The translations under genes and the position numbers were made by a program. The notes under the pieces are model-generated. The model did no database searches. It was given only the letters and a program-made list of their open reading frames with translations, and had not been told where the DNA came from. Of a DNA stretch of 64,000 bases, positions 1 to 64,000 are shown piece by piece. The stretch spans positions 631,907 through 695,906 of the forward strand of contig JACYXH010000114.1 of NCBI GenBank assembly GCA_026745465.1, written 5' to 3'. The DNA comes from Lota lota (Eukaryota; Chordata; Actinopteri; Gadiformes; Lotidae). Numbering within the stretch: the stretch's first letter is position 1; every line of letters starts with the position of its first letter.

Positions 1-48
1 CATGTAACTCACACAATCACACAAACATGCGCTTACACAGACCCGCGT

Positions 49-49
<1 letters not shown>

Positions 50-94
<45 letters not shown>
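50..94. repeat. (CA)n microsatellite
   Basis: Uninterrupted AC dinucleotides for about 45 bp. Confidence 0.98.
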
Positions 95-99
<5 letters not shown>

Positions 100-1128
100 A
101 CTAGCCAAGAGATGCAATTCTAACAGAAGACAAAAATGCAAAAAGGCGCTCAAACTACCATAAAAAACCTAGTGTCATTACTGAGAATATGGGGCATATA
201 CATGTCTCTACCTGTAGACAGAAATCTTTCTACATGATACAAATTAACAAAATCCCTTTTCTTCAATATCACGCATGGTTTGACGCTCGGCGTGGTGTTT
301 GTTCTTGGATATGTTTGTTTTAAAAAAAAAAGCATTTTGCTCTTTCTGACTATCAGGGTAGATAGGAAGCCCAAGGACTGGGTGTTAGCGCTGGGATGTT
401 TACAGACTTAACGCTACACTGACTTGCCATTGGGGGAAAGATTCCTGGCTCACACAAGTCAACAGAAGCAAAAACGTCAACAGTAGCACCCCACATTGAG
501 CAAAATAAACAAGAAAAAAAAGAGTGAGAAAAAGAAAATGCGGAGAAAGAAGTGAGTTTTAAAACACGTCTAAATGACTGAACCTATTTTTAATAACAAG
601 GGTCACTATCACCTTCCCATTTCCCACTTAACAACATCAACCAACTCCAGACAAAGGAATACCTGTCAGTAAATCCAGCGAATATCGAGCAAAAAGAATA
701 AAGAGTTAGCAGCACTATCAACACTGACCAGAGAGAATACCATTAGAGGATCCAGGCACTTGCTTTCCTTTGGGGGGACATGGAGCAGCCAGCATATTAT
801 TGTTATTATCCAAAGAAAATAGAGTGTCAGTGCTCCAGTTTCTTCTCCAAAGTTCCCTCGAGTCTAGTGTCCCTTGTTCACAGAGTCCTTAGAAGTTCAC
901 AGAGGTCAGTGAAAGCAGAGTTGGCCAGCGGTAGGGTTTTTACTTTGGGAGATTATTTCACGAAGGGAGGAGAATGTGTGTCGTCTCTCTCTCCCGCCCT
1001 GTTCTGCTACTATGTTCACTGGCTCCGGGCTGAAGTGTGTGTGTGTGTGTGTTGCTCATTTCCTGCCTTAATGTGCTCCTGTAAACACATGGCCAGGCAG
1101 CTATGTGTCCTGCCAGGAGTTCCGCATT

Positions 1129-1252
<124 letters not shown>

Positions 1253-2639
1253 CTCCCCCGCTTAGCTCCATGTGCTGTGACCCACCCGGCCCCCTGTGGC
1301 TACTTGTCCTTTAACATGCGCACACTCATTATACCTAAATGTACACACAGACACAATCACTGATCATGTATGTGTAATCACATTCATACAAAAACACACG
1401 CACTAAACACTTCAGAGCTGACAATCACTAACTAAACATGACAGTTCTCACACACACACACACACACAATGGATAAGCAATTTCCACCGATAAAGGGAAA
1501 ATACTATTATTATTATTCTGATAATGAAATTCTAGCCGATGAGTAGAGCCAATGATTTGCCTTTCTCTTATGTTGACTCACTTATGACGCTAAGCTCCTC
1601 TTGCGCCCGTAGACAAGTATGTCACGTATGTCACCATAGTGCGGACACATTTCGCAGTAACATTTCAGCAGCAATACCACGAAGAGGAAAAAAGCAGAAG
1701 AGTTGCAACCCAACTGGTCCCCGGCACTATCAAACAAATTAAAAAAAAAACATTCTCCTCAAAGAGACACCAGCGCCACCGGTCCCCACCCAGCTACAAC
1801 TTTCAACACAAAGCCGCAGAGCGCCACACATTGTATTCTTCATTCATCATTATTATTATTATTACACAACCGTAGAAGAGCTGTACATCTACATAAAGAC
1901 CACATCCTTTATAAATGACCACGTAAATAACCTTGGGTTGTGTTTGTAAGTAACACAGTGGCCGGTTTGCACTGCAGCCACCTATCTCTACTTAGGGATG
2001 TAAACAGTTCAACATTTTCAAGGTCAAATAGGCAGTGGGTGGTACGAACGCATAATTGCTTATTCGATGTTTGTCGACATTCACAAAGGCAGCCACGGAT
2101 CCATCGTGGAAAAAACATTACGTAAGAGTGAAAAATCGAGTTTATTCTGGTACTTGTGAATTTCTCTGGCTCTATTCAGACGCTGAACTGGCTCTCATTC
2201 ATTCTTGAAATCCCCTCCTCTCTGGTGTAATTATAGGCCACGTCTTTATCCTCCATGTTGGCAAGTAAGCCAGACGTTTGACTCGGCGGCTTCGGTCACA
2301 CTTGCGAGCGCAAATAAAAAGGCGCCATGCTTGATGGGGTCGGCCCCTAATCTTCGTTTACTTTGAGAGCTGTATGCAACTTGAGATGCAATTGCGTAGA
2401 ACGATAAGGTTGTTTCATGTTTCCCCACACTGGACACGATTGTTGTAGGAAATTACCCAAACAAAATTCCCTCTAACTGTATAGACAACATATTTATTAT
2501 TCTTTGTTAATTCAATTTAATTACTGTTATTGTCAACATCATTTTTGAGTTCTATAACATGCGCCTTCTAGTAGAAATAGCATCGCACAGAGAATTGAGT
2601 TGACCTGTATTAGCTCACTGGCCCTTTAAGGGGAATAGA

Positions 2640-2807
2640 TGGCGTTTTTCCATTGGCCCTTTTTGTCGTACCGAACCGTACCGCGCTGATTTGCGTTTCC
2701 ACTGCCAGTTTAAACGCGCCGTGCCGTGCCGTACCGTACCGCGCCCGAGATGGACCACCTCCGAGGTCGGACCAGAGTGAGCCCCCCCCCCCCCCCCCCC
2801 CCCCCCC
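2640..2807. repeat. TACCG/GCCGT-rich transposon end-like segment with poly-C(26)
   Basis: The sequence has stacked motifs (TACCGAACCG, CGTGCCGTGCCG, TACCGTACCG) like subterminal repeats of a DNA transposon. It is followed by an uninterrupted C run at 2,782-2,807. No partner end was recognised, so this is a fragment call. Confidence 0.35.
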
Positions 2808-2967
2808 GCGATTCCAAGTTATTCTTTTATTTAGGTAAAACTTTTCATTTTATTCAGTGCCTGAGGCTTCTATAAACCAAAACATGTTTGTTTGTAAAGT
2901 CTTCTGATTCACTTTCTGAAAATAATAAACCATTTACATTTGAATAGCAGTCAGAATTGTGTTTTTG

Positions 2968-3309
2968 TCAACCTGGACCCTATTTTCCAATCATTTTGGG
3001 TCCGAGGGACTAATGCAGACAATATCTTTTTAGATTGATCCAGTATTCCAAGCTAAAGGATCTCTACGGAGAAATAGAACTTGGTTCTTTACCTTTCGCT
3101 CAGTCACAAGTCTCTCTCAAGGAAAGGTCTCGCGAGATAAGCACCTTTAGAGGACGTGCATTGACTGGGTGCCAATGCCCTAAAGGATTACAGCCCGTTT
3201 TCACAGACTATGGCAGCAGCGTTCTCGCTTAGTACTGGAACAATAAAACAATTTTTTTTGCATTTGTCCCTTAAACCAAACATGATCTGAAAATAGGGTC
3301 CAGGTGGAA
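2968..3309. mobile_element. short element with terminal inverted repeats (MITE-like)
   Basis: CCTGGACCCTATTTTC at the left end recurs inverted as GAAAATAGGGTCCAGG at the right, about 340 bp apart. A run of eight or more T lies near the right end. No ORF. It could be a non-autonomous DNA transposon or two repeat ends. Confidence 0.4.
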
Positions 3310-3558
3310 AAATCAAGAAGTTTTCCTTTCACTGCATCTTGTGCGTGTTCAGTTCGATTTGGTATGGGCAGCAGCACTATGTAATATAACATATATGCCT
3401 ATTTATTCCTTACCCTGAGTTGGGCATACATTAGAATATGATTATTATTTTCAAATACAAAACTGGGTTTAAAAAAATGCTTGTGCATGCTTGTGTTGAT
3501 ATGGGCATATGTGTCGATTATGTGCGTGTGTGCGTGCGTGCGTGCGTGTGTGACCTAC

Positions 3559-30323
<26,765 letters not shown>

Positions 30324-30760
30324 TCTTAACCCGGTTTTAAAGTCCCATGGAAGGTAACCGCCTTATAATGTACCTTTCTCGTACCCTGAGATATCCCGCT
30401 AAACTCCCATCCCGTCTTTCCTCCTCCTCGCCGAGTCGAGCGCGGAATTAGTTTAAAAGTCCCAATACAAAGTCCGGTTACTTGGGTTCGAGAAAGCACC
30501 GAATACTATAGCTCCCTATACTAGAAATATAATATATGTCCGAATAATAGTATGAACACATCTTCTGTTACAACTGCTTTAGCTACTTCAGTAGAGAAAT
30601 CCAGGAGTTCTGATTTAGACCCCTCCTCCCGCAGAACTGTGGAGAGTTGACGACATCTGTCTAGCCGCACATTTTACGGTCCTCCCTCCCAGGCCTGACT
30701 CCTCCTGTCCGGACTCCTGACAGCACGGTCAGGGTGGTGCTTTTGACTGAGATTCAACGT
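30324..30760 (-). promoter_or_regulatory. putative rapgef6 5'UTR and promoter
   Basis: This is the stretch between the rapgef6 ATG and the fnip1 3' end. It contains more CpG than the surrounding introns and GGGAGG/GGAGGA motifs, but no convincing TATA box at a defined distance. The call is positional. Confidence 0.4.
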
Positions 30761-31025
30761 GCATTCTTTCAAATGCTGTCTTTCACTTTTGTTTCCCTTT
30801 TGCAATTATTTGACCATAGTCGATTGACTAAACCAATGGCGTGTGATGATCATTTAAAGGAGATGGCCCAGGAGTGACACATTGACAGAATAACAGAATT
30901 GCAAGGCACTTCGTTTGCTCATCTACTTTTTATCGATCTTACCAAGAATGAATAGTTCAGATTAACTTAATCAATTTTAAGTGGACCAAGAACACAAACT
31001 CAAGTGAAATCCCTTATATCAGCTT

Positions 31026-31031
31026 TTTATT
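31026..31031 (-). terminator. candidate fnip1 polyadenylation signal (AATAAA)
   Basis: The + strand reads TTTATT here, i.e. AATAAA on the gene strand. It is followed within about 45 bases by a G/T-rich stretch, as expected of a downstream element. It lies only about 700 bp before the rapgef6 start codon. Confidence 0.45.
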
Positions 31032-32483
31032 GCACAATATTCCCATAAAATTGGGAAAAGGATCATTCAAAAAGAACCAAATCCTAAAAACAATCTGTAC
31101 AAATAAATGGAAGTAGACCAATTATATACAAATAACATGAACCGTTAAACACACCATGGCCAAGTAGATGTTTTTCATGTTGCCTAAAAGAATAAGTCTA
31201 TCCAAATATAATCTTCTCAAAGCTTGGCCAAATGACTGGCTGACAACAAATACAGAAGCATATTCCTTGACCGTAAGGTATATCCTATCCAGCATGTGGA
31301 GCTTTAGATTCATTGACACCACATGCCATTTGAGGTTTCTACTATCAGCCAAAGAAAAAATAAAGAAATGTAAATTGCATCTACGTGCCAATATGGGATT
31401 TGATACACCATTGGGAAACCCCATTGTGCCTTACAACAATCAGGCTTACAAAACAGAAAATCTCCTTCCTATGAACTACAGTCTAATTCTCCATGGAGAA
31501 TGGAAAATCTGGTTCCCTTTTTATATTTGCAGAATTACACACAGTTGAGTGAGTAGAGATGGAAGCTCATTGCAGTGGAATTATTTTGTTGGACTTGAAT
31601 ACATTTCTTCTTTACAGTTGATTTGTTTAGCCAATAATATCCAGCTGCAGCCATAGACTCCCCTCAATCCTCATGTTAGGTAATCAAAATTATAGTTTTA
31701 TAGCTTTTGATAATTTCATGTCAAACAAAAATAATGCATCGAGTAATTAAACATGGTGTACAAATTAGTTTCAAAATTAAGAAAAACGATCCAATCTACT
31801 TATTGACGCACTTCTCTTCCACTTTAAGTGGACAGGAAACCTGGTGATGTAATAACTTAACATGACCCAACTGTGGACACCAGACACAGTGAAAGTCATA
31901 AGGATTTGAAGTCTTCTTCACGATATTATTCCTAGTTTCAGTTCATAAACAGACATCTTGCACAATTTAGAATATAAATGATTTCTAAATATTCCTTGGC
32001 ATTTAAATAAGTGTGCACCCCTTTATATTCAACTTCATGTCATAAAAGAAAGATTTATCTTTTCAGGGTTATATTATCTGCTATAAATGTATCCTGTGAC
32101 CCTGTGAAGCACGTTTGTAAAAGTGCTCTATAAATAAAGTTTCCATTATTTCAGGTACACTCGGAGCCTACATGTGTGCCTCTGCGTCACCCTTTCTGAA
32201 GTCCTTCCCACAATTTATCTTGTATGGCTGGCATGGTGCGGAGAGTATATAATAAGCAATAATGGCCTGTGGACTCTCATAAAAAAATCAAAAGATTAAA
32301 TTAATTGTGGGCTGGTCGCCAGGACTGCCCCCCCCCCACACCCCCCACCCCCAGAGCTTAAACATCATGACAAACATCATGACAAGAGCATAGGGCGATA
32401 CAAATTACTAAAGAAAATTAAATCAGTCTTTGTCGTTTCGTTTCTTAAGTTGGAGACGACTCCATGTTAGAGCTACCACAGAC

Positions 32484-32617
<134 letters not shown>

Positions 32618-33819
32618 AATGTAAGATAAAAATTTGATTTTTATCAAGTCAAAATGAACAGGTACGTCTTCATAATTTCCTATTTGATACTTTAAAATAT
32701 ATATATATATATATATAAAAATCCATCATCCATCAACATCAACAAGACCTAAAAACACATTGCTCCTGTAAACATTACAAGGGTGGCAAAGCAACGAAGA
32801 GTGTGAACATATTTCAGCATTTCCGTGTGCGTGTGTGTCATTGCATATGACTTACGTTTCCACAGTTGTGAGGGCCCCTTTAAGCAAAATTAACTTCCCT
32901 TTTTGTATACCATTGAGAGCAAAGCAGAGATGTCTTGTTTACGCAAGACGACCAGAGCAGAACAACAGTTTTATTTGTGTACCTTACTGGATTTCTTTTT
33001 TGAATGCAGTGAAAAATGAATGGGTCATATATTTTTAAACGCTTGCATTGTGGTCCAAGGTAGTATGATTCTTATCAGAAGAATGTCATAGCCCTTACAG
33101 CTTTTGAAACCAGTTTTCATGTAATTAAAATAAATAAAAAAACTCACCATGCAGCAATCACTACCCTAAGAAAGCAAAAAGTATGCTTTAAAATCACACA
33201 TTTGCAGACACACATGTACCCTTAAAATAGTATCTAGGGTAGTTCACTTGTAAACATGGGAGAACAAAATTGGCATATGTGAGACTGATAGTGTTCTTAG
33301 ATATTCATTGTGAAGTACAAAACAAAAGACATTGCAGTACGTTGGTAATCTTCCCGCTTCCTACTTCTGGATTTAAGATTGTACAGAAATAGATGTAAAA
33401 AATAAATTCCATCTTCATCTTAGATCACCAATATCATTATTGGTGGCTTGTAACGAATAAAGTCTTTGGCTTGCATGTCCAAAAAAGTATTAAAAAGAAA
33501 CATTAGAAACAACAAAATTAAGTCATTTCAGGGGCTTCAGTCCATTCACTAGTATTTTGCCGCCCCCTAGTGGCACAGTGCAACATTGCACCACTTTCTA
33601 CTGCAACTACAGCCATTAAAGATTTGATATGGAGAGGCCCTGGAGGCCGCACTGGTCCGACAAGCTGTGCTCTGCACAAGCTCTCTGTAAGGCAAACAGC
33701 AATAGCGTAAATGCCAGGGGGCAATCTCGGGGTAAGTGTTACACCAAAAAATAACCATTCGGGGGGCCACAGTGGATTCCTATGCAACCCCCTTTTGGCC
33801 ACTTGGAGGCTCAACAGTT

Positions 33820-60358
<26,539 letters not shown>

Positions 60359-61559
60359 CTAGATTGAGAGAGAGAAAAAGGCATGGTTTGAATCCCATTG
60401 TTTAAAAACCTAAACTTTATGTACAGCTCGTCACTGAAAAGCGCACATTTCAGTGACAAACTGCATACGCCATTGAGCATATATTCGTTGTATGCAAGTG
60501 TATTCATCTACGTCTTTGTGGTCTGTTAACCTTAACCCCTCCAGAATGTCAGCGCGCCCCTGTTCTTCTGTCCCTGGTATTAGGATCCTGAGTAAGAGGC
60601 GCTCGACTCTCAGAAACCACTGTCCAATTTGATCCCAGCAACTGCGCTGAAATCAAACCCGTTACACACACATGCACACACAGACAAAGGGATTGATGGA
60701 CGTAACAAACTGCTTTGAATAGCTTGTCATTTTTAAGTGGCAGCAGGGCTGCCAACGGGCTCCATGGGCCACTCCAGCTCCTCATTTCAGAGATACACAG
60801 AGGCTCTAACATACGCAGAGTAGCAGACCAACAGACCTTCCACTCTTAATCCATCCATCCATCCATCCATCCATACTGGTAGAGGTGGCAAACTGACCGA
60901 ATTCATGCAAACAGGGAATACTGTGTCTAATGGTGTGCACAGCAGAGACAATTTCAAAATAAAAAGTGAATGCAATATATTCTTTGGTGCACTTTGGCAT
61001 ATTGGGATACCTTATGTTCCTTTTTGACTGCAGATGTATAGCTCACTTGGTTGACATGAACTATAAATCGGACATTATTAACCATAATAAGTATGTTAAT
61101 ATGTATGCTTAGTATAGGTAAATACTTTGTCAAGAGAGCATGCAGAATCCATCATTTGAGTTGGGTTAGTTCCCCTCGAATGATGTGGCGGCTTCCTCTG
61201 TGTCTCTGGGTTGATGCAGCTTGATGCAAAATCCTACCCCAACGTTGTCAGCTAATGCTTTCAGTGAGGTAATTGGGGTGAAGGCAGAACTACAGGCTAT
61301 TTCAGCATGGATTTTCTAGTCTCCACCTCTGGGTAGCCAGGGGGCGTGCTATCTGTGGGAAAAACAATCAAGCTTCCATGCTGTATTCACTAGTATTGCA
61401 AACATGTTACTAGTTAAGTCTACAGCAAAACTGGCATCCCAAATATGAGTGCAAAGGAGGTTTCGTACGATACATTTTACAATGTTTTGCTGACTAGGAT
61501 ATTAAGGCGTATTTATACAAGCCTGAACTTACGGCCAAAGAAATGCAGCTGAGAGGCCG
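60359..61559 (-). other. fnip1 intron 1 (3' end)
   Basis: Includes an (ATCC)n tetranucleotide tract at 60,850-60,874. Exon 1 was not found here. Confidence 0.5.
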
Positions 61560-62166
61560 AGGCTGCAGGCAGTGGTGCAAGAGGATAAGGCTGGAGCGGT
61601 TAGTCAAGAACCGGACCTGCCGAGAAAGAACAGCAAGTGGTGGTGCCTTTGCTCAAATTGCCCTCTGATGCCAAGAAGGTGAATCATTCTGCTGCAACAA
61701 ATTTCAGCGTGGGACGTTTGTGTTGGATGCTGTCGCAGAAGCCAACCCAGAGAGCCGGTGTGTGCGTTACTATGCATGAACGTTTTATGGCATAATTATA
61801 TGAAAGAACGAATAATAATGAATCGAGCAGTTGAGAAGGTTTGACCAATATATATTTGGTTTGTTTCAGAAAGACTGCACAGACACAATTATATCAGCGA
61901 TGATGAAGTCCGCTTTTTTGCTACTTAATCTCAAAAGCTCATTGAGAGCCAATGTATTTCAGATAAGTCTTGCTTACACATTGGATAATGTTTCACACAT
62001 ATTTCCCCGCAAAATGTCCTTAATTAGTGAAAAAGAATTGTTGAATTTCAATATCGGCTATCTAAAACCCAGGCTTCGCCGTCGCCTTTGTGGGCATTTC
62101 ATGTAGCGTGAATCGCTATTGGGTACTAGAAAGGGCGCCATTCCATACCGTTGAGAAGCCAGCTAC
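61560..62166 (+). pseudogene. degraded transposon-like segment with Cys motif, including repeat C copy 2
   Basis: The + strand reads LPRKNSKWWCLCSNCPLMP at about 61,617, resembling the W-C-x-C-x-N-C-x-x-MP motif of the P2X7-type C-terminal domain that is often multiplied in fish genomes by repeats. Stops follow directly. 62,072-62,166 matches repeat C at 22.3 kb. Assignment is tentative. Confidence 0.4.
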
Positions 62167-62499
62167 CATGCTACAGGCTAGTGATATTTATATATCATAT
62201 GATTTTCTTGTGGGTGTGTGTGTGTGGGGAGGAGGGGGGTGATTCCTTCACCGAATTGCATGCTGCAGTGCATGACGCAACGGACAAGCTTTGACCATGT
62301 GAACTGCAAGACTTTGTGGAATAATGTGCTTTGCTGCCAACAATGAACACCTTTACCTTGAAGCTTGTTGGGTCTGATCTGCACTGTGCCTTGCAATATG
62401 CTTAACCTTTATTTGCAAATTGTATAACATGTTGGTGTGAATAAAGTTGTTTTCAATATATAAAGTTGTTTTTTGGGAGGGAGAGGCTATGGTTAAAAT

Positions 62500-63252
62500 T
62501 AAAACAATTTGTGGCAGAATGGGAAATTGAATTTTTCTTGAATTTTGTTCAGGCTGGGTGGAACGCACCGGGGAAAAAAACTAAACAGACAAGGAGCGCG
62601 GGCTGGCATATTGGCGCGGTCAGCTTCGGTCAGATGGCGCAGCAGGCAGTCTGCAATTTATATTTGCGTTCAAATGTTTGTTCACTTGGTATATCAAGAC
62701 TTTAAACAAAGCGATCACAAGGTGACCATGACTTATATAAAGTGCATGTACTGCACAAAAAATAAATATGAACTTGCAAAACAAACAGCACACCATGAAC
62801 ACAGAGCTGTCAATCTTCCTCTATAATCGTTTTTTGCTTACGTTAGCGGACGTTTTTTGGATTTTGAGAAAAATGTTGATATTTGGTTGTCCGTCCCAGC
62901 TTCTTCTCTTTTTGTCTTTTTCTTCTCATTTTCTTTTGACTGGTACAGCTTCAGTTGGACCCGCGTCCACGATGCTTGCGCTAGCTTCAACGATGCTTGA
63001 GCTAGCATCACTCGAGCTCCCCTCCCCACCCGCCCCTCTCAATTCTCCAATTTCTGTCCATCTCTTTTCTTCCACATCTGTATTTTTGTTTGGCTCAGCA
63101 GTTTGCGAATCTTTTTGAGCTATGTGGTTTTCCGTCCCAGCTTTTTCTCTTTTTAGGGGCCATGTCACGTTATCTATCCTGCAGCCCATAGTATTACGCG
63201 TTAGAGCTTTTTCTCTTTGATACGCTCGCGCGCTCTCGGTCCGCCGTAAGGG

Positions 63253-63291
<39 letters not shown>

Positions 63292-63300
63292 TAAAAAATT
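62500..63300 (-). pseudogene. probable hAT-type transposon 5'-ORF remnant
   Basis: The minus strand reads EEAGTDNQISTFFSKSKKRP near 62,845, like the KR-x-x-STFFSKSKK starts of some hAT proteins. The block GAAGCTGGGACGGA is present twice about 235 bp apart (62,892-62,910 and 63,130-63,150). A poly-G run (63,250-63,286) follows. No intact gene. Confidence 0.35.
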
Positions 63301-64000
63301 GGCCTGTACAATTATAGGGGCAACACTGCCTTTACAAGCACATTCAATATTTGATTCTATAGCGTGCCATAATAAAGCCTTTGGTGAAGGGATGGCATAA
63401 TGGGAATGAACACAGTATCATGATGGCAACCTCTTGTACTGCTCGGCTCTGGAGGAAAACTTGGCTGGGGTACAATGAGACCAAACCAGCGAAGGGACAG
63501 GGGACAGGATGGAAAGCCTGATGGCCAGACTGTGGGATTGATGTGTCATACCATCAGACAATGCAACTGACCTATATATAGTATTTTATGAGGAGATAAG
63601 CTGTGGGAGGGGAAGCCCCACGACCAGTGTTCACAAAGGGATCGGGGGTGTGGAATAGTTTTAAAAGAACAACTGTAGATAAATCTTTTGGCATACACAT
63701 ACAACAGAAGGGATACAAAATCATGTCCACTCTCATCTCTGATTCATGCACTGTATATCAGTTGCCAGTATTGTTATTGTGCTTTAGAAGAGCAGGACAT
63801 CACTATTGAGGTTTTCTTAATGTGTACATATTGTATGGCTTGACATTCGTAGAAGCCATAAGGCCAATGCTGTTGTCTTGGTTAATCTTGTTTAACACAC
63901 AATAACAGGATAAGCATGACTTACTAAGAAGCTAAAAGTAAGACCACATTAGGTTGATGACTGGGTTTGGGAGTAAGCAAACGACTGGCTCTGAAGGAGA
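63287..64000. other. intronic sequence, nothing recognised
   Basis: No exon, repeat end or RNA was recognised up to the window edge. Confidence 0.4.

Noticed and set aside
60359..64000. fnip1 exon 1
   Set aside because: I searched the minus strand for a MAPTLFQKLF-type start with a following donor and saw none; it is probably further upstream.

Overview
The window is eukaryotic, almost certainly teleost fish, genomic DNA. The evidence is spliced vertebrate genes with GT/AG introns, fish-type transposons (a Tc1-like element, ZBED-type hAT remnants, a pogo/Tigger-like element, a tRNA-derived SINE) and an extreme density of very long CA/GT arrays, many of them 100-140 bp. That microsatellite load resembles cod-like fishes (Gadiformes), but this placement is only an inference. 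There are no bacterial operons, CRISPR arrays or prophage genes.

Two protein-coding genes are present, both read leftward (minus strand), head-to-tail. (1) fnip1, folliculin-interacting protein 1, occupies about 31.03-60.36 kb. I assembled 17 coding exons (human-style exons 2-18) with consistent reading phase at every junction and a stop codon at 33,820. Exon 1, with the start codon, lies beyond the right edge. The visible coding sequence is about 1,246 codons and includes one 1,754-bp exon. (2) rapgef6, a cyclic-nucleotide-binding-like Rap guanine exchange factor, begins at 30,323. Four 5' coding exons are visible (30,249-30,323; 5,951-6,021; 5,668-5,724; 3,559-3,642) and the rest lies off the left edge. 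The same FNIP1-RAPGEF6 adjacency and orientation is known on human 5q31, which supports both calls. FNIP1 partners folliculin in the lysosomal nutrient-sensing/AMPK pathway. RAPGEF6 activates Rap GTPases. No direct joint function is evident.

Layout: 1-3,558 is the left part of rapgef6 intron 4. 3.6-6.0 kb holds exons 4, 3 and 2. 6.0-30.2 kb is a 24-kb rapgef6 intron 1 packed with repeats: two dead hAT transposases, a large foldback, a nested mosaic of a repeat family, a SINE and a nearly intact but inactivated Tc1 transposon. 30.25-30.75 kb is rapgef6 exon 1 and the putative promoter. 31.0-33.8 kb is the likely fnip1 3'UTR. 33.8-60.4 kb is the fnip1 body, with two minisatellites (35-bp and 27/33-bp units), three DNA-transposon derivatives and many dinucleotide arrays. 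60.4-64.0 kb is the start of fnip1 intron 1 with transposon debris.

Most notable points: long CA or UG tracts are fused to the splice sites of at least six exons in the two genes. The fish FNIP1 lacks the Cys-rich segment that I recall as the FEM1B reductive-stress degron of human FNIP1, and it carries Leu at one serine of the CK2 relay. A nearly perfect 124-bp inverted duplication brackets fnip1 exons 4-8. A pogo-like element in fnip1 intron 5 retains an open DNA-binding-domain ORF in the gene's sense orientation. I saw no clearly new multi-gene system; the novelty is in splice-site/repeat architecture and protein divergence.
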